From contig NC_090942.1 of assembly GCF_040807025.1 (NCBI RefSeq), positions 62,576,911 through 62,640,910 on the forward strand: DNA of 64,000 nucleotides, read 5' to 3'. Both the position numbers and the translations under genes were made by a program. The notes under the pieces are model-generated. The model was not told the origin of the DNA. It did no database searches and was given only the letters and a program-made list of their open reading frames with translations. Positions 25,758 through 40,782 of this stretch are shown here, piece by piece. Origin of the DNA: Struthio camelus (lineage: Eukaryota > Chordata > Aves > Struthioniformes > Struthionidae). The stretch's first letter is position 1; the number at the start of each line of letters is the position of its first letter.

Positions 25758-27951
25758 CTAAATAACAAGCAAATGGAAACACTCATGCATTCAGTTCTCT
25801 TTAGACAATCTATAATAGGTTTTTTTTCCCCCTCCACTGAAAGTATGTAATTTCATCAGTCCCTGAAATATACCACCAATTAATGTAACCACACAAATGT
25901 AAATTATCATTAGTGCCAAGAGACGGGACACAGCAGGATAGCATTTTGTCCTCTCTCTGCAAAGGAAAAGATTCAACTGCAAACTTAAGAATCAGCTTCC
26001 TTAGAAAGTTTTGTGCAGAAGTCCTCTGCTTACATCAAGAGCATACAAATTTAGCACATGGTATGATCTATGCTTGATTACCTTGTATGTCCAATTTGCA
26101 AACAGACATTTTAATTTTATTCAGACAAGCTATTCTACTCATTCCACCAGACCGCTTGCCTAACTAAAGATGGGCATGTGTACAAAGACTTGCAACATCA
26201 GGGCTATATGACACACATCTGTTGAAAAACCCTGTTCTGTTGAAGAACAGTTTGATAGCTGCTTACGTAAAAAGGGTCATAAGCTAAAATTCTGGCTAAC
26301 TGATGTGACCAGAGGTGCATTCTAACTAAACCAAAGACAACTGTTTTTGCACCGCTCACTGTCATTGGGAGAGACTATATCTCGAGATTGGCAAAACAAA
26401 CTGAAAGACAAGTTACAGAGAAGATATTATCACCTCATGCTTTACTTCTCTCACAGCTGCACTACTGTTCAACTGCAAAATATGTAAAACTGAACTGAAT
26501 ACTCAAGAGAATGAGCTGAGCTGACTTGACTTGCTTTTCTTAAAGAAAGTTTGTCTCATTTGGCAGATGCCAACTATCATGGTCCTCACTGGCTTTCATG
26601 GTATTAATCAGATTTTGCTGAGCACAGATCTAGCCCAGCTGGGTATCAGAAGTTATCTGTTCTTCCTCCTAATGCATCTAAGGAAGTACAGATACTGAGT
26701 ACTCTGTATGGTTATTTTTCCTTCACTAAGTGTGAGGACTGAGAATTACCTTAGAAGAAAATCTAAGATTAAATAATAGCTAAAACAGAACAGAACTTAT
26801 TTCCCTTTAAAAGTCCTTTGTTTTTATTTTTATATAAACACAATGAAACTGGGATAACTACCGTTTCCATTATAAATTTACATAGTTTATGAACAAAATT
26901 TTCACCCTGAATAACCTTCAACTCTACCTCTAAATGTTTAAATGCATTTCTAATTTTCAGGACAAGAAAAGGAAACAAAATTAACGAAACACTTTAAATC
27001 CCCATTAAGTCTTCCCGTTTTCTTCATCTAACTTAGGATTAGGAACATTAGCATGGCTTCTAAAATAGCTTCCACACTAGTGGAAGCTGCTCCAGAAACA
27101 GGAAATGGGCAAAATTAGGTTGGTAGACTTTACAAAGTGTGAGACATGCTGATGAGAAAAACTGCAGATAATTAAATCTGCATCTGATGAGAGGAGAAAA
27201 CAGGTAAAATAGATCCAAAACTTTAATAGCACTGGTAGTTCTTTGCCACTATCTTAACAAGAATACATTCTTAGCAGCACATTAATAAAAACTTTGTTGG
27301 ATTTGAAAAATTAAATAGATGATGATCATTCAGAGGGGGACATACCAATTCTTCTAACCAATCTAATTTTGTTTGTGCTTCAGCAGGTACATAACCAGCA
27401 AGTTTCATCCTAGTTTTATCCTAGTCCAAGGATAATCCTGGCATTATCACTGTAAATGAGATTTGTGCAGGCAAGATAGATTATAAAACTCTTGAGATCA
27501 TTCTAACAAGATTAGAGACATGCATTTGTAAAGATCACAAGATGTAATGGGTTCTGAGTGACCTTAACTTCAGAGCAAAGATTTCCCCAGAAAAGAACCG
27601 CCAGGTGTAGAGAAGGGGGAGTTAAGATCAACAGATAAAAACTTTTAACATGTTTTACATGCATTGATTCACTCACTTTTCAAAGTGAGTAATGAATTCT
27701 ACCTGTATTTTACCTATATGAAGAAATATCATATATCAATGGCAATTTCAGAATTGTGTATTTTATTAAGGGCCATTTTTCTATAAACAAAAATATTGGC
27801 TCATTACAAATATGCAAAATGTCAAAAAGGTAGAAAAATGTAAATTCATTTGTAATTTGTTAAAAGTATCCCATTTATAGCCGTGGTATCACTGGCCTCT
27901 AACATGAGCATGCAGCTGCTGCTTTCTCTGGAGCAAAAAAAATGCACTTAC

Positions 27952-28047
27952 GTTATCTTGAATATTGCAAATTATCTTTGCGTAGCATTTGTTGTTGTCT
28001 CTAGATGGGACAGTCCACTCCAGGGGCCAGAAATAACTATGGTACAC
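27952..28047 (-). CDS. TXNRD1: TXNRD1 exon 13 (interface domain)
   Basis: 96 nt, phase 0/0, acceptor ATTTCCAG and donor AAC|GTAAGT. It encodes [20 protein letters not shown] then CYAKIIC. This segment separates the locus from TXNRD3, which to my recollection has [17 protein letters not shown] here. Confidence 0.97.
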
Positions 28048-29544
28048 CTGGAAATATAACAAAGAGGTTAAAGAAAGATTTGTCATTTCACAGCACAGAA
28101 TATGATCTTCCAAAAGCTGCCACATTATCCTAAATTTGCATCATCTACCTCCACGGGCAGAGCTTTACTGACTGCAATTAAAGCAGACTTAGGAGGACAA
28201 GGCTTTTGAAATATCACACCTGTAAAAACTGTCAACAATCATGACGCAACACAGGTGTGAAACATTGACTAATATCTCTTCATTAGCAACCAACATACAC
28301 ATACAATTTGGAATACTTGAAATTAGGATGAGAATCTTTTCCCTTGATGGAAGCCAAATAAGGAAGCTACTATAAAATAAGCATTAGTGTCATCCAGTAA
28401 TTAAAAAAGAAGCCACAGGAGTATCACACATCCAGGCTCGTTAAAGCCTCGTATGCCCTCGTTAAACCAGATAAAGAGAAGCTTCCCTTATGGAAAGTTG
28501 TATTGTCACTGGGTCTACCTGGGATGAAGGAAAAGTATTTCTCAGCACACTAAAAGGAAAGAAATAGCCACAGAGCCTAGGCTCAGGAGAGATCAGGCAA
28601 TGATTTTTCCAGGCTCTCTGAGATGATGCATCACTGAAAAAGGGAAAGGAATGAATGGTACACATAAAAACCACATTTTCTGACTGCCCCAACCTACGTC
28701 ACTGGACAGATACTCAGCTGAGGATAAGTCTGCCCATCCACCTGCATAGCACATATCAGAAAATGACTGGGTGTTTTAAGAAACAGCTATACCCAGAACT
28801 CCCTCCAGCACTCATTATAAACTAATCTCAAATTGATTACTATCTGAGAGAACTTTTTAATTAATTGCAACTCCCGTAATAATATGTCCCTTCACAAATA
28901 AGGAGCGACAGCTCAGTGTTTTCCATATTAACGGGGCTACAAAGCATTTATAAACATTCTGTTACCCAGCACTGAAATTAAGCACGTCTGGATGACGAAT
29001 GCAATTCAATAGTGCCACTGAAGCATACAAAACAAAAGCAAAAGCCAATACAGTGACACGATAAGGAGGCCAGAATAAACTAAATTAGGATTTAGCCAGA
29101 ACACAAATGTTTCCAGATACTTTAAAGCACGTTTTCAAAAATGGCTTTGAAAACAGTGAGCGCATTTTCCACAACAAAGACCCCAGTGTTTCACATGTAA
29201 CAGCAAGAATTTGACTCAATAACAAAAATTTGACTGTGTGTATACAAACTCTGCGGGCAGAACAGAATTTCAGCTCCTGTGCTATAGTCCTGTTAAAAGT
29301 GATTGACACAGCGATTTAAAGTAACATTTTGTTCTTTTCTCCATAGTCCAGTTCCAAAAGTGTATTTGAATAAACCTAAGAGGGAGACAAGTTCTCAAAT
29401 TTATGAACTGCCACTTATCTGATTATTTCCCCAAATCATGTTCCAGAAGGGATCTTCTTGGGACATAAAAGAAGTTCAATCTACTGTCAGACTCCCTTCT
29501 CTCCTGCTTTTTATACTATGGTCTGTACTCTATTTTGCAAGAAC

Positions 29545-29665
29545 AGCCTGAGGCAGTAAGCGCTTACATATGTCTAATTTCACTCCTGAGAGCTATCCCA
29601 GTGAATGAAAAGGGACTACTCACAAGAGGAAAATTAAGCACCTATCTGCTTGCATAGTCAAAACA
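29545..29665. repeat. Ancient amniote repeat relic (palindromic type)
   Basis: The text GTAAGCGCTTACATATGTCT, then CTATCCCAGTGAATGAAAAG, GGACTACTCAC and AAATTAAGCAC follows the pattern of an old repeat frequent in archosaur DNA, centred on a self-complementary CCATTGA..TCAATGG core with AAGCACTTGCTTAA-like arms. I do not know its formal name. Confidence 0.55.
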
Positions 29666-30064
29666 AACAGCAAAAATGAATGTAGCAACATTATTTGACT
29701 TTATAAAGGAAAAATCACCCTGGCAAGGAATTTGCCACACTGTAGCTACAAGCTCAGCTTTGACATTAAAACCAATTTACTGCAGCCAACACATACCCAC
29801 CTTTAATTTATCCCTCAAGCATTTGTAAACACAAAGAAACCTTTTTTTTAAACAAATATTCTACCTACAAGCCCAGTTTGCCAAAAAAAAAGAACATTTT
29901 TGTAACCAGAACTATCAGAATTGGGGACTATTTTTAGAACATACTTAGGGACTGCCTAGAAAGACAAAAATGTACCTAGTATCCTCCTGCCTGTAAATCA
30001 GAGCAAAGAATGCTGTTTTAATCAACTCTTAATGCTATTTCCAAGCACATATTTGGAAAACTTA

Positions 30065-30241
<177 letters not shown>

Positions 30242-30802
30242 TCATGTATCAGCACACTGGCTAATACTTCAGCAGTCTGAAACACAGGAAGAAAAGCTGG
30301 ATTATTCATAACTCTGAACGCTGCTTTTTTTTTTTCTGGGTCCTGTCCCTCTCAGAGGTGTTAACTAGAGCACCAACAAAAAGTTGGTTTAAAGCCACAC
30401 TGACATTAATATGCATGGATTAAGAAGGAAGAGGAAATTCAGTGCCCTGCTTTACAATGTATCAGATCACAGGTTTCACTGGAGATAAAAAGTATATTGT
30501 TCAACTTCTTCAACAAAGCATAATATTTTTAGCAAGTGATGCTGTACAGACAATACCAACTTCCAAAACCCATCTTCTTTATAATCAACTGCAGCCTAAG
30601 AGATGCCAAAGAGCCAAAGACATGAACTAGAACCATTTGGGGGGACAGTGAAAACCAGAGCTGATACCCTGTGCCTCATCACATACCATGGAAGCCAAAC
30701 ATTTGCTGCTGCCTTTACTGGAGCTTTAGTGTTTCAGTGGTTCCTCCTGCTTAAAAGCAAACACAGAAAAGAGGAGGGGGAGATGCTGTATCTGTACCTC
30801 TA

Positions 30803-30805
<3 letters not shown>

Positions 30806-30848
<43 letters not shown>
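30806..30848. repeat. (GT)21 microsatellite
   Basis: About 21 perfect GT units lie just beside the 3' end of the CR1 copy at 30.9 kb, in TXNRD1 intron 11. Confidence 0.97.
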
Positions 30849-30849
<1 letters not shown>

Positions 30850-30887
30850 TTGCTGCAAACTTATATTGCAAATTATATCAGTTATAC

Positions 30888-32085
30888 ACAATCACACACA
30901 GAATCACTGAGGTTGGAAGGAACCTTTGAAGACCATCTGGTCCAACTCCCCTGCTCAGAGCAGTTTGCTCAGGGCTGCGTCCAGTTAGTTCAGAGTACCT
31001 TGAAGGATGGAAAACTCCACAGCCTCTCTGGGCAACCTATTACAGTGTCTGACCACTCTCACAGGGATTTTTTTCTTATGTTTAAATAGAATTTCCTGTA
31101 TCACAGTTTGCGCCCATTGCCTCTAGTCCTGCCACTGGGCACCACTGAGAAGAGTCTAGTTCCATCTTCTTTAATCTCCCCATCAGGTTTGCATACTCAT
31201 TGACAGCATTGCCTCTGAGCCTTCTCTTTCTGAGGCTAAACAGTTCCAGCTTTCTCAGCCTCTCCTTGCATATCAGATGCTCCAGTCCTTTAACTATCTT
31301 CATGGCCCTTTGATGGACTCGCTCCAGTGTGCCAATGTCTTTCTTGTAGTGCACAGCCCAGAAACGGACACTGATGTGGTCTCACCAGTGCTGAGTAGAT
31401 GGGAAGGATCACCTCCCTCAACCTGCTGACAGTGCTTTTCCTCACCACAGCCCAAGATGCCATTTGTCACCTTTGCCTTCAAGGCATATTCGTGGCTCAT
31501 GGTCAACTTGTTGCCCACCAGAACCCTGAGGCCTTTTCTGCAAAGCTGCTTTCCAGACAGCGGGCCTCTGCCTGTACCGGTGCGTGGGGTTATTCCCTCT
31601 CGGCTGCAGGACTCTGCATTTCCCTGGGTTGAACTCCATGAGGTTCCTCTCAGCCCATTTTTTCCAGCCTGTCAAGGTTCTTCTGAATGGCAGAACAACC
31701 TTCTGATGTATCAACCACTGCTCTCAATTTTGTATCATCTGCAAACTTGCAGAGGGTGCACTGTGTCCCATCATCTAGGTCATTAATAAAGATGTTAAAC
31801 AGTATTAGCTCCAGTATCCACACCTATGCTACACCGCTAGTGACTAGCCTCCATGAAGCTGGACTTCATGCTGCTGACCACAGCCCTTTGAGCCTGGCAG
31901 TTCAGCCAGCTTTCAGTTCACCTCGCTGTCGACTTATCTAGTGCATACTTCATTAGTTTGTCTATGAGGATGTTATGGGAAGGAGTGGCAAAAGTTTCGC
32001 TAAAGTCAAGATAAACAATATCCACTGCTCTCTCCTTCTCCACCAAATTAGTCATTTTACTGTAGAAGACTATCAAGTTGGCCAG
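30888..32085 (-). mobile_element. CR1 LINE, 5'-truncated, decayed (intron 11)
   Basis: About 1.2 kb in reverse orientation. The 3' end carries the typical text GAATCACTGAGGTTGGAAGG ... TGGTCCAACTCCCCTGCTC. The minus strand encodes parts of the CR1 ORF2 reverse transcriptase, including CKFADDTKL around the catalytic Asp pair (31734-31745), [19 protein letters not shown] and LERVHQRAMKIVKGLEHL, split by frameshifts. It is dead and lies between TXNRD1 exons 12 and 11. The GT microsatellite at 30806-30848 is just outside its 3' end. Confidence 0.92.
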
Positions 32086-33364
32086 TTCTAATTAATTTCG
32101 CTAATTACCTTCTACTAATTTTAATTTCTACCAATTGCAACTCAAACTCATTTATTTTGTGATTGAGGATCAACTAAATTGCTGTTTGTTATTCTCTCCT
32201 CACCTACCTATGCCACTTCATTATGCTTCATACAATCACCTTTTCTGCATCTATTAAAACAGCAGTGTAAGTCAGGATCCCATCTAAGTAGTTACTCATT
32301 TCTTGGATTCACTGAAAGAGATGATGCTTTCTTTGGCAGTATGAAGGCTTTCGTACCTTGAGAGACAGTTATCTGGCACAAACTGTAAATTAAGCCATAT
32401 TCCTAGTACTGTCCAAAAAAAAAAAAATCCTGCCTCTAGCTACAGATTTCTTAAAGCGTACCTGGCTGAGGTAATGATATTATGCACAGCAATTCAGAAT
32501 TCTATTACTGCAATACCTGCCAACCAATACACAACTCAATCAGGCTCTAAATCTGGCTGACAACTGAAACCGATATGAGTTCAGCTGGCTTTACAAGAGG
32601 AAACCTTTATGCTCCTGCCCTATGGTTATGAGGGTGAGACCAACGCCCACATCAATGAGTGCTTGAATAATAGTTCTTTAAAGGCACTTTCCTTTTTTCC
32701 TAGTTTAAAGATACGATGTAACTCAATACTAGGTTACTCCTATTTGGACTAACATAGCTTGACTGCAAGCCACAATGATGCTAGTATGAAATGTAAGCAA
32801 GGCACTGATGAATTCAATTTCTCAGATAGAAAAGTGTGTTGGATCTGTTGGAACATTTGATCTTTCTTTGTCTTCATATTTAATTTGCAATAGAATTCAC
32901 TATGTACCACAATGAAAACACAAGAACAGATAGTAAAAATATTAGTGCAAATAACATTGAAAGTTAAGAGCAACACAAACCCTCTTTTCATCCTACTCAG
33001 CAACCTCAGGTAAGAGTTAGTAAATTGTCTGTGAATTAGAGTTAATAAATTTAATGAAACTGGGGTGATTGCTGACATTTACAGGGAAGGCAATAGTGTT
33101 AAAATCCAGTTAAATGATCTCAGTTAATTTTATTATCACTATACCCAGAGAGAAAAATAAAATCTCTTACGAGGAAAAAGAGACTATTACTGAATCCATA
33201 AGGCATTCATTTCAAACTGCACTATAAGAAGAACAAATCTACACTAATATCTTTGCGAGGGGAAAATTAAAGTGACCATTGAAGCTAATCCTTAAAAGCC
33301 TACTAAGAGTTTTCCATAAACAAACAAACTTGCACATTGCACTTAAAATTAGAGCAGTGTGTCA

Positions 33365-33694
<330 letters not shown>

Positions 33695-33899
33695 CTAGTG
33701 ACTCTACCAAAGCTACAGAAATTTACATACTGGATAAGGAGGTAGCCCATGAAGTTGTGACTCATCTCCTGAATTAATTCTTTGGTGAGGCATAAATCCT
33801 TTCCCCAGCATACTTTACTACCAGCTGAGCTGTGCATTGGCAACCTCCACGAATCACAGGAAGAGATATTCTCCCACTCAAACTGTAGGATGAAAGAAT

Positions 33900-34448
33900 T
33901 TCACAGAATCACAGAATGGTTGAGGTTGGAAGGGACCTCTGGAGATCAGCTAGTCCAACCCCCCTGCTCCAGCAGGGTCCTCTAGAGCACGTTGCCCAGG
34001 ATCACGTCCAGGCGGGTTTTGAATATCTCCAGCAAAGGAGACTCCACCACCTCTCTGGGCAACTGTTCCAGTGCTCTGTCACCCTCACAGTAGAGAAGTT
34101 TTTCTTCGTGTTCAGATGGAACTGCCTGTGGTTCAGTTTGTGCCCGTTGCCTTTTGCCCTGTTGCACCACTGAGAAAAGTCTGGCCCCATCCTCTTGATA
34201 CCCTCTCTTTAGGTATTTGTATACACTGATGAGATCCCCTCTCAGTCTTCTCTTCTCCAGGCTACACGGGCCCAGCTCTCTCAGCCTTTCTTCATAGGAG
34301 AGATGCTCCAGTCCCCTCGTCATCTTCGTAGCCCTCCTCTGGACTCTCTCCAGTAGTGCCATGTCTCTCTCCTGTACTGCGGAGCCCAGAATTGGACACA
34401 GCACTGCAGATGTGGCCTCACTAGGGCTAAGTAGACGGACAGGATTTC
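33900..34448 (-). mobile_element. CR1 LINE 3' fragment, younger (intron 10)
   Basis: A reverse-oriented CR1 starting with the terminal text TCACAGAATCACAGAATGG. On the minus strand it keeps an open frame coding ERVQRRATKMTRGLEHLSYE, RLRELGPCSLEKRRLRGDLI and LEIFKTRLDVILGN, the C-terminus of ORF2, over more than 100 codons with one apparent frame slip. It is less decayed than the copy at 30.9-32.1 kb, so probably inserted later. It is truncated near 34.45 kb. Confidence 0.93.
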
Positions 34449-35767
34449 TCCACTGCTGAAATTCCAACCCACTGTCTGAAGTAGTTTCTATAAACTTCAG
34501 GCTTCTACATAGGCACAGGTCAAGCTGTCCCTACTTAAGGGACAGTCAGCAAGCTTTTTAGTGTTAAACGTATTGAACTAATGGAAGTTTTTAATTAGTA
34601 ATATTTCCCACTTTATTAATAAATTAAATAGCGCAGTTGTCTCTGCAAGAAACACATGTAACAGGGACACCTACACAGACAGGCGTAGGAATAACCACAC
34701 AGTTACTTAAGAAATTAGAGGGACTAGTGGCAATTCCTATATTAAAATCCAACTTTCTTGATTTTGCTCTTGTTATAAATACACAGTCTACACTAATAAT
34801 TTTATGGTTTATTCCATTAAGCTGGTAATGGTCATCATGCTGTCAGGAAGATATGTACTGTTCTACAAGACAGCATGGGTGAGCCAGTTTTGGGTGAACC
34901 AAAACTCTCACTTTTTTATAACACTGCAACAACTCCCTTCAGCAACATCAATCACTGTGATCATATGCAAACTGTCCTCTGCACTGCTCTCCCACAGACT
35001 AAGAAGTCAAGTTCATGGTCCTGCTCATTTTCTTAAAGGGAGTACAGTCTGGGTCCCTCATGTCTAGATATTTCAAAGTTACTAATACTGAAAGCGTTAC
35101 CAACAGGTCCACCCCCAGCACAGCCACCTCACAACATCAAGCATGAAATACTGCTCTACCAGAAACAGGTTGTTCCCAGGGGTTGCTCTAAGACTGAAAA
35201 ACGAACTCCTCCAAAAAACTAAAACACATCACCGGCTCCAATCGTGAGTTTAAGGAATGCTACTTTGACCTTATATTCCAAAATAAACATATAGCAGCAT
35301 TTACATTAAAAAAATGTAAACAAAATCCACTACACTAAAAGCTTTCATTTCATCTGTATGAAAAAAACAATCTCTAGCCTAAGAGGTTGAATCTCTACCC
35401 TAAGAGGTGGCAGATATAAAAACAAAGGACGCAAGAATAAAAGAGTACAAGGAACTACTGTCAGATCCTAGAAAGCCCAGTCACTGGAAGAAGCTGACAG
35501 CCTCCAGTATGTGAACCTAGACAGAACAGAACAGATGTTTCTGACTCCTGGCATTTAGGAACTGATGTTTTAAAATCAAAAAAACAAAAGTGGCAATACT
35601 ATGTGACAAAGCGCAGCTATCTGCTAAATAATCTCCTAACCAAGTATAAGCAAGCAGAGGAAAAATAATTTCCTCACAGCAATTGAATGTGCATGTGGTA
35701 CCCCTGTCACTGTGGTAGCAAATGACACAAGCTCAGTAGTCAGTGCTGTACAAACATCTGTCCTTAC

Positions 35768-35844
35768 TTTTCATTGATCTGCACTCCAACTTTGTCCAGA
35801 CCAATTTTTCTTGTGCATGCATCTCTTCCGATTGCTAGCAACAC
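35768..35844 (-). CDS. TXNRD1: TXNRD1 exon 10 (NADPH domain end)
   Basis: 77 nt, phase 0 in and 2 out, acceptor TTTTGCAG and donor AA|GTAAGG. It encodes [16 protein letters not shown] then DKVGVQINE. The AIGRDACT segment closes the NADPH domain in vertebrate TXNRD proteins. Confidence 0.95.
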
Positions 35845-37595
35845 CTGCAAAACAGCAATGCAGATGTTACTTACTTCCTAAAACCTCAAAAGGGTATTTG
35901 CATGTTGCTATCCAGTATTTCCATTACGTAGAAAAGATCAGTAGCTTGGCTTAGTCACATTAAGATGAACATGTTTGTTACCCCTTGTACATTTCACAGA
36001 GTTCAAGACAAGACATACCTTGACTGTGATCTAACAGTACCAGGTTTTACTTCTAAGATTAAATATAGATAAATATCTTTTCTTGGACAAACACTCCAAG
36101 AGTACTCTAAACAAATTGGCTAGGGTCGGATTATTCTATTTTATTTCCTCATGCTTTTCATACCGAAGCGTTATACCAAATTCCTACCAAGATGACCATG
36201 AACCGATCTATAAGGAAAGGGCTCTTTAGAAGGAAATTCAGGTTACTTGGACAAATAAAAAGACTGTAAGATGATCTTTGCTTTAATCAGAAAACATCAT
36301 AATTTACTTCTATAGGCTCTCAACCAAGAGAATATTATCTCCACACAAACCAGCACTTGTTCCGAATGATGGACAGAACAGACTACATTCTGACTCATCC
36401 CACCAACCTGGCAACCTTAACAAACGCAACAAATTCAAATGCATACTATCACAAAGGAAAGGTGCTCTGTGCTTTACAGTCTTGGACAACTGCCCAGGTA
36501 ATTACACAGTGCTTCTCATATGACAACTAAGAACTCTGCTGAAGAAGTCCGAGACCTGCTTCAAGTCTCTTAGATGATCAAGTATGCCAGATCCTCAAAG
36601 CTGAAGATCTTCAAATGAGTCACACATAGCTCACAGCTTCTATACTGAGTGACAGCAATTCAGGGAAAGATGTAATGGCAATGAGAAATCAGAAGTTTCC
36701 TTAAAGAAAAGATAGCACTGATTTGTAAGCCAAAAAACTTTCACTACCAGGGACCAAAAAAAGAAAAAAGTACTAAAACACTGTGAGACAGCACTGCTCT
36801 TATTGTTTAACCTTCTCCTAGGCACTGAGGCATACCCTTGTTATGGAACAACTGGAGCACTGTACAGGTGGATGAGGTCACTGGCACACAGTACTTGCAG
36901 TCTAAAGTCCCAGGCTCACAAACACTCATCTTTATGCATTCTGAGTAGCTCAAAATAATTTATTCACAACTTTTTTCCTTTCAGCATCAAGGCCTAAGAA
37001 AATGAGTGAGGTGGGAGGTGATGGAAACAGCCAGGCACACATGTAACGGCATACTTTCATGCACTCCCATTGCACACACAGTGCAATTTTACTGTTTTGG
37101 GTGTGTAATAAGTTCTCTCTGACTGACTTGCCGAGGGCATTAGGTGTTTTCACGAAGATGCTGCATCAACAACAGATCTTGAGAAAACATGACACTGGGC
37201 TTAGCTCTTACAAGGGTCATTGTTTTATGCTAGCTCCAGAACTGCAGGCTTCAGTTACTATGAAAGCTATTATAAATCATTACTTATAGTTTATGACAAG
37301 TATCACCTTGGGGACAAATCCTGCAATGAATTTCACATGACCACGCTTCTCCACATCCCAAAGCTAGAAAACAGAGTTTTCAAAAGCACACAGGTCATTT
37401 GGCAAAGTACTTGGGGCTTATGTGCATGGATTCTAGGACTTCTCACTGTTGACTGAGTGCAATTAACATACTGTAATGATTAAAAATAAAAAATAATTTA
37501 ATCTATGGATAAAAACAACCCACAAAATCTTAATATTAAATGGAAGGTATTCCATGTTTTTTACATATTTAGAGAGTTTATTATGAAGGACTCAC

Positions 37596-37688
37596 AGTAT
37601 TGTATTCCCCTTCAATTATTTGGTTCTCCATTGTGGATTTGGCTGTAACTTTCAATCTTCCAGGAGTTCCTTCCTCAATCTGTTCAAC
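37596..37688 (-). CDS. TXNRD1: TXNRD1 exon 9 (NADPH domain)
   Basis: 93 nt, phase 0/0, acceptor CACCATAG and donor ACT|GTGAGT. It encodes 31 residues, [18 protein letters not shown] then IIEGEYNT. This is the variable outer part of the NADPH domain. Confidence 0.94.
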
Positions 37689-40059
37689 CTATGGTGTTTG
37701 AAAACAAGTTTTTAGTTTCAAATAAAGATATGCAAATATATCCTTGTCCCACCACTTACCATTGAAAGTGAGTATTTTTCATCATGACCTAAAATTCAAG
37801 TATTCAGCCTAAAGATTATGTTACCTTTCTCTAGATTTCTGATTACTTGCATATTTAAACATCTTGTTTTATCTCACTGCATTTATTCTTATAATCAACC
37901 CCATAATACCCAGTTTCTAATCGGGTTGATGGCTAGGTTCTTGTTCAAGCTCACAGCATAAGCTGCTAGTCCTGCTTCTGAGGACAGAGGAGCTGTGAGG
38001 AAAGGGAACTCTTGCAAGACTGGGGACAGCACCAGACATTTTCTTCAGCTGCACCTAGAAGACCAGTGTGCCTTCCACCCGTGGAGGAGCCACAGTCACT
38101 GTCCAGCCCTTGGTAGGACAGGCCTTTGCTCTGTTTGAATGACTCAGTTCTACACAGGAAGCCCCTACTGCCTTGCAGGAGAGGGCAGCAGTTGCCTCTA
38201 AGCGGTTGAACAACACTAGCAACTTAAAAAACTCTGAAGAATCAAAATTCCACAGTCAGCTGAAATAAATATTCCTAGTTTTAGCTTGGATCCAGCAGCA
38301 CACTTTTGCTTCCATAACTGCAGTGGATTATAGCCTATTCCAGCAAAGCAAAAGTAATAAAAGAAGCAGATATGAATCTTTTTGCACCCATGCTCTTTAT
38401 TGAGAGCAACACCATATTGGTTTGTAAAAAAAACAACAACAAAAGCGAACACCAGAAAACAAAAAGCAGAAAGAGAGATGCCACTGGCTTTTTCCAAGTG
38501 CTCATTTTTCCTCTGATAAATAATCAACAAAACAAACAAATGGAATTTGAAGCTACATAAGTGGGTTCTCTTTTGTCCTATTAATTTTCCCTAGACTGTC
38601 ACAAAGAGACTGTATATCCTCAAGTACAGTCCTTCTCTCACTGCCCTGGAACTGCAAGGCTCCTAGCTGCTTCTTCCTACAGCTGGCTGTCGATAGAATA
38701 GATACGTGTTGTACAACACATAACCATTTTGGGAAACTTTTAGCGTTCATTCTGTGGAAGAAAGAATGTGCACTTCAACAACTGCCCTAATTCCTACCTC
38801 ATACTCAGTATTTGGCAACAGAAAAAAGGAAAATTTCTACTCAAATTCTGTTTTCCCCTGTATTTTTTTTTTAATTTAAAGAAATCCCACCTTTTGTGCT
38901 ATTCTACCAACTTCAAAAGATCACTATGTTAAACTGCTCCTATTCTAAGGCAGCATTATTTATAATAACTCATATTCTGTCTTCAAATGTCCCACTGAAG
39001 GTTTGTTAATAAGCACAATATGCATAACTTCAAAAACAACACTGGAAAAGAATAGAAGTGAGGGTGAAGAGAAGGTGGAAAGAAGAGAAGTCCTGCTAAA
39101 AATACATCCAGCAATTCATGTTCAAGGACATTTTCAACTAGAAACAGAGCCAAATATCTTATTCCCATTGAAATCAACGGCATACAGTACAGGGACTGGG
39201 TAAAACACACAAAAGTGCATTTTATGATTAGGGTGATGGACTCCTCTCTGCAGAGTGCCTCTTGAGGAGGCCACTCACCACCTAGAAGCAGCAGAACATT
39301 TCAGCTAAGATCAACTTCCTCCTTCCCCATCCCCCAGAAAAGACTACAAACAGCTAAATCTGAAGCAATGAAAAGACAGACACTCATCCCTGCTTTTCCA
39401 TGCACCACAGCATTTCTCAGCATAAACATGAATAAGAGCATAAAGTTCCTTGAAACATGCACTTTGACCTCTCACAGCAAATCTCATACATTCTGAGAGG
39501 GGTCACATCTGCAGAACAGCAACTGGCAAGTGCATTTTTTAAGCTATTATTGATATTGCTAAGGGTGAAGAAGAACAGACTTCACTCTATTTAATGCTTT
39601 AAGCCCCTAAGTGTTAAACTCTAATACTCTGGCTTAATGCCAAACGGAAAATTGCTTAATACATTTTTTCCTATTTTATAATAATTAAGCACCAATCATT
39701 GTGAAACACCATTAAGGAAAATACTGTCAGCACCCTCTGAAGTCTGTGATAAGGTAATTTTACATTAAGTTCCAGAGCTTATCTAATCTGTTTTTCAGCC
39801 TGAATTTGCCTATACATATACATAACTAACTGCATAAGTAGCCTTACTGAACTCAAGGAAAATTAAGCAAGTTTTCAAAAATTCTGCCAAGTAAAGGATA
39901 GAGGTGCATACTTATAAAGCCCATTTACTTTTCAGGATAGTCCACTTGGCCTGGGCAATGCAAGCAGTATCTGTTGGTTGAGAATTTGAGAACTGACAAA
40001 GCAAAATATGACTATTTGTGATGCACTGCCTCTAGTCCTGCAGGAAATTATATATCAAC

Positions 40060-40147
40060 TTAATTCTGAGCTTGCAAGCAGTCCCACTGATTTCAGGACA
40101 ACTACTGAAATTTAAGTATATTCAGCATTTGCAGAATCAGGACCAGC
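40060..40147. repeat. Ancient amniote repeat relic
   Basis: GCAGTCCCACTGATTTCAGG, then ACAACTACTGAAATTTAAGT and GCATTTGCAGAATCAGGACC show the same core and arm pattern as the relic at 29.5 kb. It lies in TXNRD1 intron 8, just below exon 8. Confidence 0.55.
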
Positions 40148-40437
40148 AAGTGTAGCAAGATTTTTAATGCACAATATACTAAGCAATCTAATTTTGATAA
40201 AGACAATGAATTCTGGAATCTCAAACAATTTTAATAAGGCTAAATTTGTGTTTCTCATTATATACTTTTAATAGGCTTATTCAGCGTAAAACAAACAAAA
40301 ATTAACCTATATCGTAGCAGACCCTGTATTGTGAACTTTTGTATTCAGTAAAATAATCTGTATCTTAAAACATTACAATAAGTAATCAATCATATTACAA
40401 TCAGTAATCATTCAATCGCCGTCATGCAACACTTTCA

Positions 40438-40782
<345 letters not shown>

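Noticed and set aside
30603-30929. 108-codon plus-strand ORF with a Val-Cys run
   Set aside because: The run is the GT microsatellite translated; the rest has no homology.
33982-34467. 161-codon minus-strand ORF as a host gene
   Set aside because: Its sequence is CR1 ORF2 C-terminus.
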